Part shown: in pieces, positions 35,246 to 43,901 of the stretch
How the letters are laid out: every line of letters begins with the position of its first letter
Numbering within the stretch: the first letter of the stretch is position 1
NCBI GenBank assembly: GCA_964634205.1
Contig: CAZWKE010000008.1
Location: 37,911-101,910 of the forward strand
Reading direction: 5' to 3'
From: JAFGGG01 sp964634205
Lineage (GTDB): Bacteria > Spirochaetota > Spirochaetia > SZUA-6 > RPPD01
Length of the DNA: 64,000 nucleotides
Position numbers and translations under genes: made by a program
Notes under the pieces: model-generated
What the model was told of the DNA's origin: nothing
Database searches by the model: none
The model's input: only the letters and a program-made list of their open reading frames with translations

Positions 35246-36520
35246 TTATCCCGCGATCTCCCGGAACATCTTTTGTATTCGTTCCATAATCCTGCTGCCC
35301 GCCGAGTGATCAAAGCAGTCCTTGTCGTAGATGCAGGTAAAGAACATGCGGCCCGCGAAAGTATTTACCCCGATGACCCTCTCGCCCCTGATGGCGCTGA
35401 AAACCGGGCCGTAGAGTTTTTCCACCGTGTAGTTGCCGTAGGTTTCCTGCATGGCTACCTTCCCCAGGTTGGAAAGAGAGACGTCATAATCCATGGCCGG
35501 ATTAGGCCGGTTGGCGTAGTATAATTCCGGGTCTGCTATACCGTCTAGGAAGTAGGTATTGAAAAAATAGTAGCCGGTCAGCGGAACATAATCCGCGATT
35601 TTTTCCTTCAGACGGCGGAAGATGTCCCCGGCGATCTCCCGCACAGACCTTTCGGGGGAGCAGTCGAACTCCTCGGTCAACAAACCGTTGAACAGGCCAA
35701 AATACTCCTGCGCTTCATCCTTTAAAAAGGGTTTGAAGCTTAAGGGACTCTGCAGCTTACGCGTGTATCCTTCCGTCTTTCCAAACTCTTCGGCAAAGGT
35801 CTTAAGGATAACCGCCCCCATCAGTGCGTGTACGGAAATTTCCCATGATTTGGCCCGACCGATAAGCTTTTGGGTTTGCTCCCGGTCAAAAAACCAATGG
35901 TGAAGGGCAAAATCAGGCTGCGGAAAGGGTTCGGCTTTGGGCGGTTTTAGCTCGATGTTCAAATATTCCTTGTTTTTCAACCAGGGCGGCAGCTCGCGGC
36001 TGTCTATCACATCCATGATTTCTTTTTTTATCAGCTTTGAAAATACCGGCGCATTCTCGTAAGGTTTTAAGTCGGTAGCCGTACCGGAGAGAAACAAGAG
36101 CATTTCATGCAGAAACTGTACCGCGGACAGCCCGTCGCACAGGGCATGGTGGAATACCGCCACTATATCCGTTGTGTCCTCATTCCGAATAAGGTTCAAC
36201 CTGATCATCGGACCGCGGAAGATATCGAACGTCGTCAGCAGTTCGCTTTTCAGCACGGATTTCCAATCCGTTCCGCCGCCGTCGAACTCCTTTACCGGAA
36301 TGGGGCTCGGGTTCTCGTCGGTGACATACTGCTTTTTATCGGCGGTCATCTCCACCCGGGCCCGGGCCAGGGGATGGCGCTCCTGTAGTTTTGCCAGGGC
36401 CCGCTTCAGACCGTCCAAAGGAATATCGCCTTTTACCCCGATGCGGAAGGCAAAATACATGGGGGAGACGTTCCCGATATAATACAGTACGCGTTCATAG
36501 GATATGGTTTCTCTTTTCAT
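35246..36520 (-). CDS. Condensation-domain-type acyltransferase
   Basis: 424 aa. The active-site motif HHALCDG (His124-His125, Asp129) is the HHxxxDG of the CoA-dependent acyltransferase/condensation superfamily (NRPS C domains, PapA, alcohol acetyltransferases). The protein begins directly in the domain (YYIGNVSPMYFAFRIGVKG) and no carrier or adenylation domain is nearby, so a free-standing O- or N-acyltransferase is most likely. An AAAGGTG site precedes the ATG. The MATE exporter gene begins upstream on the same strand. Confidence 0.85.
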   Translation of the reverse strand: MKRETISYERVLYYIGNVSPMYFAFRIGVKGDIPLDGLKRALAKLQERHPLARARVEMTADKKQYVTDENPSPIPVKEFDGGGTDWKSVLKSELLTTFDIFRGPMIRLNLIRNEDTTDIVAVFHHALCDGLSAVQFLHEMLLFLSGTATDLKPYENAPVFSKLIKKEIMDVIDSRELPPWLKNKEYLNIELKPPKAEPFPQPDFALHHWFFDREQTQKLIGRAKSWEISVHALMGAVILKTFAEEFGKTEGYTRKLQSPLSFKPFLKDEAQEYFGLFNGLLTEEFDCSPERSVREIAGDIFRRLKEKIADYVPLTGYYFFNTYFLDGIADPELYYANRPNPAMDYDVSLSNLGKVAMQETYGNYTVEKLYGPVFSAIRGERVIGVNTFAGRMFFTCIYDKDCFDHSAGSRIMERIQKMFREIAG

Positions 36521-36539
36521 TGTTTCACCTTTCTTTGTG

Positions 36540-37913
36540 TTATTTTGCCTGGGCCGGTTGTTTTACCAGGTTATGGATCCACTTGTTGGAAAAAAAGCGG
36601 AAATAGGCTGCCGTCATCTTTACAAACTCCTCGGCAGCGGCAAGGGCCATTACATAATAGACGGGAAGACCCAGGACAAAGGCGGCTATGGCGGCGATCG
36701 GCACCCCGATCAACCAGATGCCTCCCATGTCAATAATCATGCTGAAGTATGTATCGCCCCCCGCCTTCAGAATTCCGCCGTTAAAGGTAATATTGGTGAC
36801 CCGGGCCAGCAGGATACAGGCCATGACCAGCAGCAGGGAATAGAGGTAGTCCGTGCTTTGCGGGGAGAGGTTGTAAATTCCCACAATACTCCCCCTGAAA
36901 AGTATCAACAGCGTACCGAAAACCAGCGAAATACCGACGGACAGCATCAGAAAATTCTTGGCGTAATCCCTGGCCTTGTGCTCTTCACCCGCCCCTATGC
37001 GGTTGCCTACCATAATGGAACAGGCGGCACCCAGGCCCAAAAACAGGGTAAGGCAGACGCGTTCCACGGAACAGGCGATGTTGTAAGCGGCCAGGGGCTC
37101 CTTTCCCATATGCCCGTAGATGATGCTGTACATGTTGTACCCCAGGGCCCAGCCCATGCCCTGTCCCATGACGGGCAGCCAGCGGTTGATAAACCGCTTT
37201 AACAGGTCACGTGAAAAACTGAAAAGCTCTTTAAATCCCGCCGCCGTGGGATGCCGGCGGATATAGGAGAAAACTATCAAGATGCTGAAAGAAAGTGTCT
37301 GGGCGATCAGCGTGGCAATAGCCGCGCCCCTGACCCCCAACTTGGGAAAACCGAAGTTGCCGAAGATCAGCAGGTAGTTAAGGATTGTGTTGGTCGAAAG
37401 CCCGATGATACTCACTACCATGGGGAATATCACCCGTTCGGTACTGCGCAGGATCATCGCGTATACGATATTCAATGAGGTGAAAAAGAAGCTCCAAACC
37501 ACTATGTTGATGTATTCCGTGCCCAACCGCACCACGACGGGATCGCTGTTATAGATCGTGATCAGCTGGCGCGGTAAAAGAAAGATAACCGTGGTAAAGA
37601 TCAGGGCTGAAATTCCGGCAAACATGTAGGCGATTCCCAGTGATGAGTTAATATGATGGATGTCCTTCTTTCCCCAGTACTGGGCGGTAAAGATGGCTGC
37701 CCCGCTGGCGATGCTGAAGATAAACATAATGAACAAAAAGTAGATAGAGTTGGCGATACCCACACCGGCCACGGCATTATCACCCAACTGTCCTACCATA
37801 AAGACGTCCACGAAATTCAGGGAAGCCTGCAGCAAATTTTGTAGTATAATGGGCAGCGCAATGGTAAAAAGCTTGGGAATAAATTCCTTATGTGCGGTGA
37901 ACGACTTAAACAT
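36540..37913 (-). CDS. MATE-family efflux transporter
   Basis: 457 aa, twelve predicted membrane segments. MATE features are ALPIILQNLLQASLNFVDVFMVGQLGDNAVAGVG in helices 1-2 and the related GQGMGWALGYNMYSIIYGHMG at the start of the second half. Exports cationic compounds by Na+ or H+ antiport. A TATAAT lies 7 bases before ATG 37913, with a misplaced AAGGAG overlapping the promoter, so this may also be leaderless. Followed 19 bases later by the acyltransferase gene, possibly one operon. Confidence 0.92.
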   Translation of the reverse strand: MFKSFTAHKEFIPKLFTIALPIILQNLLQASLNFVDVFMVGQLGDNAVAGVGIANSIYFLFIMFIFSIASGAAIFTAQYWGKKDIHHINSSLGIAYMFAGISALIFTTVIFLLPRQLITIYNSDPVVVRLGTEYINIVVWSFFFTSLNIVYAMILRSTERVIFPMVVSIIGLSTNTILNYLLIFGNFGFPKLGVRGAAIATLIAQTLSFSILIVFSYIRRHPTAAGFKELFSFSRDLLKRFINRWLPVMGQGMGWALGYNMYSIIYGHMGKEPLAAYNIACSVERVCLTLFLGLGAACSIMVGNRIGAGEEHKARDYAKNFLMLSVGISLVFGTLLILFRGSIVGIYNLSPQSTDYLYSLLLVMACILLARVTNITFNGGILKAGGDTYFSMIIDMGGIWLIGVPIAAIAAFVLGLPVYYVMALAAAEEFVKMTAAYFRFFSNKWIHNLVKQPAQAK

Positions 37914-38012
37914 GGTTTGGATTATAACTCCTTATACGGTAAATTGCAGTAAGTTGTAATTGACAATTGGAAAAATGTCAAGTGCAAATAATAAAAAATT
38001 AGCATATTGGGT

Positions 38013-38053
38013 AACAGGTGCCCCGAAACAAACTTCGGGGCACCTGTTTTTTA
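38013..38053 (+). terminator. Strong hairpin between the aldo/keto reductase and MATE genes
   Basis: A perfect 15-bp stem (AACAGGTGCCCCGAA pairing with TTCGGGGCACCTGTT) with a 6-base loop. The T-run (TTTTTT) is on the plus strand, whereas both neighbouring genes read on the minus strand. It probably ends aldo/keto reductase transcription despite the poor U-tract in that direction. Confidence 0.75.
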
Positions 38054-39058
38054 TTTGGATTCGGACAACAGTTTATCAATTTCATTAAGCTGTTCGTTTG
38101 TCAAAGGGCCGAACTCCATTGCGCCGGCGTTGTCCTCAACCTGTTTTACGGTTTTAAATCCGGGAATGGGGATTGTTCTCCGGCTTTTTGCCCAGATCCA
38201 GGCCAGCGCGCCCTGCGCCGGCGTACGGCCATTGCTTGTAAGCACCTCTTTTATCGCGGCAAGGGCGTCAAGCCATTCCTTGTTTGGCCGGCCGTTTTTG
38301 AGCCCGCCGAACCACTGCGCATGTTTGCGTACGTCATCGTCTTTGAAACTTGACGTTTCACTGAATTTCCCGGTAAGTATTCCCATGCCCAGCGGGCCGC
38401 GATTGACGCTGGCAAGATTCATTTCATCACAGAGAGCCAGCAGATCCAGATCGCCGTCGAATATGTTCAGGTTCTGCTCCACCACACCGCAGTGAGCCGG
38501 GGCTGAAAAAGTCTTTACCGCGTCAACACGGTCCGTGCTCCAACCGTAGGTGCGGATCTTTCCTTCTTGTACCAATTCTTCCAGGACCTCGCGTACCTGC
38601 AGAGCGCGGTTTATCTTCAGGCCCCATATATGAAGCAGGTAGACATCCACATAATCGGTCTGCAGCCTCTTCAGGCTGTTTTCCAGGTTTTCCCGTACGT
38701 GAGCAGCCGCATCACTCTCTTCTTCGCTTTCTCCGTACGTATACACTTCCTTTGCGGCCTCATCAACCTTATACCCGAACTTGGTAGCGATCACTACCCG
38801 CTGCCGCTTTCCTTGCAGTGCCTGTCCCAGAATTCGTTCGCTGTGCCCGCAGCCGTAGTTCGCGGCTGTATCAAAAAAATTGACGCCCATATCGAGTGCT
38901 TGATGAATCGCTTTTATTGATTCGTTATCATCTACCGCACTCCAGCCGGCCGGACTGCCCAGAAAATTCCATGGACCCCCGATGGCCCAGCAGCCCAGGC
39001 CGAGGGCGCTTACCTTGATACCTGATTTACCCAAGGTTCTTGTAAATGCTTTTTTCAT
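38051..39058 (-). CDS. Aldo/keto reductase
   Basis: 335 aa NADPH-dependent TIM-barrel oxidoreductase. The catalytic tetrad can be placed: Asp and Tyr in FFDTAANYGCGHSE, Lys in IATKFGYK, His in YLLHIWG. GPLGMGILTGKF and PGFKTVKQVEDNAGA match the cofactor-binding end. N-terminal start KAFTRTLGKSGIKVSALGLG is standard. Substrate unknown. Confidence 0.93.
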   Translation of the reverse strand: MKKAFTRTLGKSGIKVSALGLGCWAIGGPWNFLGSPAGWSAVDDNESIKAIHQALDMGVNFFDTAANYGCGHSERILGQALQGKRQRVVIATKFGYKVDEAAKEVYTYGESEEESDAAAHVRENLENSLKRLQTDYVDVYLLHIWGLKINRALQVREVLEELVQEGKIRTYGWSTDRVDAVKTFSAPAHCGVVEQNLNIFDGDLDLLALCDEMNLASVNRGPLGMGILTGKFSETSSFKDDDVRKHAQWFGGLKNGRPNKEWLDALAAIKEVLTSNGRTPAQGALAWIWAKSRRTIPIPGFKTVKQVEDNAGAMEFGPLTNEQLNEIDKLLSESK

Positions 39059-39101
39059 TGGTCATCTCCTTATTACCGGATTTAAACTGACGATATACTA
39101 T

Positions 39102-40649
39102 TTAGTCGCTTAAATAGGCGATATATTCACTGACTGGTAATTCATCATTACCGAAGGCTCGGGTAAAAAGCTCCTTCCGTGTTAAAGATCTTCCATATTC
39201 GAAGATTCTATCCACAAGGAATTTCCCTACCGCGGGGTTTTCGAAAAAATACGGCCCATATTTTCTTTGCAGCATTTTTTTTAGTTTGAAGGCATACAGG
39301 TAGGCCAGGGTGTAGTGAATGTAATACAGATCGTGGGAGGCAAAGATGGAGGTGTCATACCAGAGTCGGTATTGGTTGTTTTTCGGTAGATGATATTTAA
39401 CCACCAGGGTTTTATACAGCTTTGCCATATCCTGGTCGGGGTTTGCATAAATTGATTTCTCATAGTTCCAGAGAAAAACAGCATAGCGAAAAAATTCAAT
39501 GATGGATTTCTTCCGATTATTTAGGATTACCTGAATCTCTTCTGCGGACAGTTTGTGTGGAAAATATTTTTCCAGCCACTCTTTGGAATATACTATGTTT
39601 TCAAAGAAAATTGCCATGGTCTCCGTAACGGTTTTATCATGGAAATTGAATATTAAGGGATCGGTGCTCTCATATTGGAAATGCAGGCTGTGCCCGGTTT
39701 CATGCACCAGCGCGGAAAAAAAATTCAGATATTCATCCGGATATAATTTTACTTTGGGAAAATACAGGTAAATTCGGCACTCATTTTTCGGTTCGATAAT
39801 GGTCATAAAAGTTTTATTGTAAGTGAAATGGTGTGTGATAAAGTATTTAATCTTTTCTTTATTTATGGTGAGACCCATCCCCTGTACAAGATTTTGCACA
39901 AGTGCAAAATACCGGGAAGGTTTCGGTAAAATCAATCCACTGATATTTTCTTTTGCCGCAATTTTCCGGGGCAGTGCTTTAAATAGAGCGTTATTGATTT
40001 TTGTATACTCATCGATTTCATCCCCGGTAAAGACATAATAGAGATGATTACGATACCCTTTTAGCCGGGCAAGTTGATTGCGCAATTTAAAGAGGCGGGT
40101 AAACTGATTTTTCTGGTTCAATAAAATCTGAATATCCTGTTTTCTGCTTTTTAATATAGTATTCTCGATTTCATCGATTTCATCGCTAATATCCGCCGAG
40201 CCCTTACCGCCGACATTTTTTTTGTCATATTCAAAGGTTTTTTCCCATAAAGTGACGCGATGCTTTTGTATTTTATTCATTACCTGACTTTTCCGGTGTA
40301 ATTGCCGGAATGTCCGGCTGTTTGCATTTACCAGATTATTCAGATTTTTTTTAGCTCGGGACAGCCTGGCGGGATCACCGATATTCAGGACGGTTAACCA
40401 CTCCGCAAGCTGGTAATCGCGGTAAAAGACGGAATACACGCGGGAGAATTTATCCAGAAATTCGATAAGCGTGTCGGCATTGATACCCCGGATTGAATCC
40501 TTGTCGGCGTCAAGGCGTTTTAATAAATCCTTATATTCGTGTTCACAGGTGCGTTTTGACAAGAGCGAAAAGCCGGTGATATTTTCATTGACCGAAACGC
40601 AGCTGACAAGAATTGCCAAAAGCAGGCAAAGCGCGAATTTACTTTTCAT
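39102..40649 (-). CDS. M3-like zinc metallopeptidase lipoprotein
   Basis: 515 aa. A lipoprotein signal with lipobox LVSC places it in the envelope. The zinc motif HETGH (His316, Glu317, His320) is followed 23 residues later by ETMAIFFE (Glu343), matching the 'E-LPSxFxE' third-ligand block of M3 oligopeptidases. A long helical N-terminal half (about 20-300) fits the M3 fold. Unlike cytoplasmic oligopeptidase F it is predicted to be lipid-anchored. Its start overlaps the preceding small lipoprotein gene by 11 bases, so the two are coupled. Confidence 0.85.
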   Translation of the reverse strand: MKSKFALCLLLAILVSCVSVNENITGFSLLSKRTCEHEYKDLLKRLDADKDSIRGINADTLIEFLDKFSRVYSVFYRDYQLAEWLTVLNIGDPARLSRAKKNLNNLVNANSRTFRQLHRKSQVMNKIQKHRVTLWEKTFEYDKKNVGGKGSADISDEIDEIENTILKSRKQDIQILLNQKNQFTRLFKLRNQLARLKGYRNHLYYVFTGDEIDEYTKINNALFKALPRKIAAKENISGLILPKPSRYFALVQNLVQGMGLTINKEKIKYFITHHFTYNKTFMTIIEPKNECRIYLYFPKVKLYPDEYLNFFSALVHETGHSLHFQYESTDPLIFNFHDKTVTETMAIFFENIVYSKEWLEKYFPHKLSAEEIQVILNNRKKSIIEFFRYAVFLWNYEKSIYANPDQDMAKLYKTLVVKYHLPKNNQYRLWYDTSIFASHDLYYIHYTLAYLYAFKLKKMLQRKYGPYFFENPAVGKFLVDRIFEYGRSLTRKELFTRAFGNDELPVSEYIAYLSD

Positions 40650-41205
40650 AGAGGTTTTCTACCGTATAATTCCGCCAGCTTGTATTACGGGCGTTTTTGG
40701 TCAGGTATTTTTGTAGTTCAGCTATTTTATTTTCTATGACGAGTCGTTTCCTGAAATACCAGGAAGTATATATGGCAGCATCCTTGCCTTTTGCCTCTAC
40801 CTTTTCCGGACGGGAGAATAATAATCTTATATGACCCACATATATTATCCGCTTTGGTTTACTGTTTATTTGCAGGTTCAAATTGTACCCGAGCGTATAG
40901 ATTTTAGGGCCGCCGGGGCTTTTGTACTTTGCGTATTGCAGCATGTATTGATCATTACCGTGGGCCAGGAAAGTAAAATAACCGTTGGAAACCCGAATGG
41001 AGAACCGCTTGCCGTTGCTCAGATTTACCATGCCGAGGGTAATGTCATTTGTCAGTGTTTTTGGTGCCAACTCAAAAAAACCGTCGGGAAACTCCCAGGT
41101 AAAACCCCCGATCACCAGAGAGTCTGTGTCGTTTCCCGGTTTGGGCAGGCTTTTACAGGAGAAAAAAACAGCAATACAAGCAAGCAAAAGGATTACTCTT
41201 TTCAT
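40639..41205 (-). CDS. Small lipoprotein of unknown function
   Basis: 188 aa from ATG 41205 (an adjacent ATG at 41208 adds one Met). Signal MKRVILLLACIAVFFSC with lipobox VFFSC. The rest looks beta-rich (LVIGGFTWEFPDGFFELAPK, YMLQYAKYKSPGGPKIYTLG). I do not recognise the family. First gene of a two-gene operon with the M3-like peptidase, so it may be its partner or substrate-binding subunit. The promoter ends 5-8 bases from the start. Confidence 0.75.
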   Translation of the reverse strand: MKRVILLLACIAVFFSCKSLPKPGNDTDSLVIGGFTWEFPDGFFELAPKTLTNDITLGMVNLSNGKRFSIRVSNGYFTFLAHGNDQYMLQYAKYKSPGGPKIYTLGYNLNLQINSKPKRIIYVGHIRLLFSRPEKVEAKGKDAAIYTSWYFRKRLVIENKIAELQKYLTKNARNTSWRNYTVENLYEK

Positions 41206-41213
41206 CATCTAAC

Positions 41214-41242
41214 AGGATATTGTGATTAAAAATCCTTGTCAA
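41214..41242 (-). promoter_or_regulatory. Promoter of the lipoprotein/M3-peptidase operon
   Basis: Minus-strand perfect TTGACA (41242-41237), 17-base spacer, TATCCT (41219-41214). The -10 is 5 and 8 bases from the two possible ATGs, and there is no ribosome site. Confidence 0.7.
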
Positions 41243-41255
41243 TGCTAAAATTCTG

Positions 41256-41284
41256 TTGATAATCGTGTATCGGTGTCTTATATT
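41256..41284 (+). promoter_or_regulatory. Promoter of the exported beta-rich protein gene
   Basis: TTGATA (41256-41261), 17-base spacer, TATATT (41279-41284), 8 bases before ATG 41293. Divergent from the lipoprotein promoter in the same 84-base region. Confidence 0.65.
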
Positions 41285-41292
41285 TCAATGCT

Positions 41293-41949
41293 ATGAAACA
41301 TTACTGTTTACTTGTTCTCCTGTGTACGGGGCTGCTGTATCCCCAGGCGGTTTCGGCCCAGGAACAACATACATATAAGGTCACCACCGGCGACACGCTG
41401 GGATATGAAACCCTGGGCTGGAAGCAGACCCGGGCGGGCTCCCTGTTTACCACCCCGGAAAGCAGAAACCGGTATGATAATTACCGCAACCAGTTGTTGT
41501 GGGAGTTCAGGCAGGACACGGCGGGCAGTGACCTTACGGCCCGGCGCACGGGCAATACAATCAGGCTTACCGGAATGTTCAAGCGCCGAAAAGTGGATAA
41601 GAAATATACTATTGATCCTCGACCCTGGTATCAGTATCCGGAATACAGCTTGCGGGATTTTGTGTTGTCCGGGGAAAAACGATGTGAGTTCTGGATAATC
41701 TCTCCCAATGACCTTGCCCTGTTCGAGTTTGAGGCATGCAAAATGGGTACGGAAACCGTTACCCTTGCCGAGCGCAGAGTAAAAGCCCGGCGTGTCCGCA
41801 TCAAGGCCGTGGGATTTTATGGTAACTTCTGGCACGCTGATTATTGGTTTTCCTTACAGGATGGAAGCTATATCCGTTACGAGGCGGTGCATGGCGGCCC
41901 GGGGACTCCCCCTACCGTCAAGGTATTGATATCACGGAAGGGTGATTAA
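41293..41949 (+). CDS. Exported beta-rich protein (DUF3108-like)
   Basis: 218 aa with a signal peptide (MKHYCLLVLLCTGLLYPQAVSA). The mature part is mostly strands with motifs such as RTGNTIRLTGMFKRRKVDKK and ADYWFSLQDGSYIRYEAVHG, reminiscent of the DUF3108 type of periplasmic beta protein, but the assignment is weak. Predicted leaderless transcript. Its last 4 bases overlap the convergent GT2-acyltransferase gene. Confidence 0.65.
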   Translation: MKHYCLLVLLCTGLLYPQAVSAQEQHTYKVTTGDTLGYETLGWKQTRAGSLFTTPESRNRYDNYRNQLLWEFRQDTAGSDLTARRTGNTIRLTGMFKRRKVDKKYTIDPRPWYQYPEYSLRDFVLSGEKRCEFWIISPNDLALFEFEACKMGTETVTLAERRVKARRVRIKAVGFYGNFWHADYWFSLQDGSYIRYEAVHGGPGTPPTVKVLISRKGD

Positions 41950-43805
41950 GGAGTGCGTGCTGCCTTACGGCTTTGCAGTATGGGCGACATGACCGAGCGT
42001 GTATGAGAGATCATTTCTTCTATAACCTGTGTTTTGCGTTTGTTTCTCCCTTTAAAAGCACTCACAAAAATGGGTTTGCATATGGTAACCCGGACACGAA
42101 TAAAGGGCGGCGGCAGTTTTATTCCGAAAAACCGCTTTTGTCTGGAATCGATAACAATCGGAATGATGGGTTTATTATACAGGAGTGCCATGTAAAAAAC
42201 CCCCTGCTTAAAATTCGCCAAACGGTGACTTCCGTAGGTAAGATCACCTTCCGGAAAAAAATGGATATATTTCTTTTGCTTCAGGATTTCTCCGCATACC
42301 CGAATCAGGCTTGAAAACGGAAGATTTTCCGACACGGGGAATGCCCCCAGCAAGCGGATATAATATCCCACAAGAGGTAGATCAAAGGTCTCTTCCATAG
42401 CCGTAAAATAGGTACGCCGGGGTGCGATTGCATGGGCAATAATTCCCGGATCAAGGTAGAGGGAGTGGTTAGAGATAAAGAATCCGCCGGAATCCAGACC
42501 TTTCAGGTTCCGGCGGCCGCGTATTCGCATACGGTACACAAGAGTATCAAAGAGTACTACCAGGAGCAGGGTGAGCCAGTAGATGAATGCGGCCGAAAGG
42601 GTGTACAACGGATACAGGTACCTGCCGTTGATTCTTCTTTTCTCCATAGTACCGATATGCCGTTCAGGGGTATGGCGGAAGCGGTAGCCGACCAGGCGGC
42701 CTTTCCATTCCACCCCTTTTAAGAATCCTGTTCTGATAGTGGAGGTCAGGGCCATGACCATTACCATAAAAAAAAGAATGGGGTAGGAAAGGGTGATGGA
42801 AGGTGATATCTTTCTGTCTTTTAACACAATAAACCAAATACCACAGAACATGCCGACCGGTACGAAAGAAAACAGAATATTTTTTCCGCCCGCGTAAAAT
42901 TCGTGAATAAGGTTTAATACGGGGATCTCTATGACAGCCGCTACCAGCACAAAAAGCGCGGCCAGAAAGGGGATGCTCCGGTGCAGCGCCCCGAACATGC
43001 TTTTTACAAAACCCCGGAAGGCTCCGCGAAACGAATGGTACATCCGGCAGCGGATATAGTTTTTCCCGTCAAGAAAAATAGTCTTATACCCGTGCTTCTT
43101 CATGGCCCTGGCCAGTGATATATCTTCCACCAGGGAGGCTTTAAACGAGGTATACCCGCCGATCTTAAGCAGGGCTTTGCGGCGGCAGACCATGAACTGG
43201 CCGATGGCAAATGAAAAGAAAGAGCTGTTTTGTTGGGGGATCTTCCACAGCGGCATCAGTATGGTGGTCATAATATAGATGGCCGGGACGATCAGGGCCT
43301 CCCCCGGTGAACCGATAAGATGCTGCAGAAAGGCGGACATGAAGTCGGCATTGTGCCGCAGCATATTAGTGACGGCCCATGACAGACTCTGCCTGTTGTG
43401 AATGGTGTCCGCGTCCGTAAACAGGATATACTCGCCTTGTGCCCGGTCAATTAATTGTTGACAGGCATACTGCTTTCCCACCCACCCCCGGGGAAGAGGT
43501 TTGCCTCTGAAAACCTTAAGCTTTTGATATTTTTTTGCGTACGCGGACAGAATATTCCATGTACGGTCGTTTGAGTTGTCGTCTATGACCAGTATTTCGT
43601 AGTTCGGGTAGTCCTGCTCGAGTAATGATTCCAGGCACCCGGTGATATTCAACTCTTCATCCCGCGCCGGGATAAGTACGGAAAGACGCGGTGCTTTGGT
43701 CAGGGAGGGTGAATACGTGAATGTCCTTAATGTTTCCCTGTTTTTCAGTGAAAGCAAGAGAAAGTAGATGCATATCAGCGTTGTTATGGCAAGGTAGGTG
43801 CTCAT
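41946..43805 (-). CDS. Fused family 2 glycosyltransferase - PlsC-type acyltransferase
   Basis: 619 aa. Residues 1-380 are a membrane-bound GT2 like carotenoid/hopanoid glycosyltransferases: LSVLIPARDEELNITGCLES, VIDDNSNDRT, FTDADTIHN (DxD), and VEDISLARAMKKHGYK. Residues about 425-600 are a lysophosphatidic-acid-acyltransferase domain with the H-x4-D motif in NHSLYLDPG (His447, Asp452) and FPEGDLTYGS. It could glycosylate a lipid and then acylate the sugar, as the separate CruC/CruD or CrtQ/CrtO enzymes do for carotenoid glycoside esters. AGGAGG precedes the ATG. Confidence 0.88.
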   Translation of the reverse strand: MSTYLAITTLICIYFLLLSLKNRETLRTFTYSPSLTKAPRLSVLIPARDEELNITGCLESLLEQDYPNYEILVIDDNSNDRTWNILSAYAKKYQKLKVFRGKPLPRGWVGKQYACQQLIDRAQGEYILFTDADTIHNRQSLSWAVTNMLRHNADFMSAFLQHLIGSPGEALIVPAIYIMTTILMPLWKIPQQNSSFFSFAIGQFMVCRRKALLKIGGYTSFKASLVEDISLARAMKKHGYKTIFLDGKNYIRCRMYHSFRGAFRGFVKSMFGALHRSIPFLAALFVLVAAVIEIPVLNLIHEFYAGGKNILFSFVPVGMFCGIWFIVLKDRKISPSITLSYPILFFMVMVMALTSTIRTGFLKGVEWKGRLVGYRFRHTPERHIGTMEKRRINGRYLYPLYTLSAAFIYWLTLLLVVLFDTLVYRMRIRGRRNLKGLDSGGFFISNHSLYLDPGIIAHAIAPRRTYFTAMEETFDLPLVGYYIRLLGAFPVSENLPFSSLIRVCGEILKQKKYIHFFPEGDLTYGSHRLANFKQGVFYMALLYNKPIIPIVIDSRQKRFFGIKLPPPFIRVRVTICKPIFVSAFKGRNKRKTQVIEEMISHTRSVMSPILQSRKAARTP

Positions 43806-43901
43806 GATTTTTCCTTGCCGCCTCCTCTGTTATCACTAAGATAAAGAAAAAGGCTTGGATTTGTCAATATTATTCGATATCTTAAATAAAGATTAAAGGT
43901 T

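Noticed and set aside
35246..36520. Nonribosomal peptide synthetase
   Set aside because: Only a single condensation-type domain; no adenylation or carrier domain in the surroundings.
36504..37202. 232-codon plus-strand ORF opposite the MATE gene
   Set aside because: Composition of a shadow frame (His/Gln/Asp-rich); the MATE protein on the other strand is certain.
37950..37980. Possible fourth regulator box (GTAA repeats) near the MATE start
   Set aside because: Spacing is irregular, the orientation is opposite to the gene, and the TGTAA-N17-TGTAA pattern is absent.
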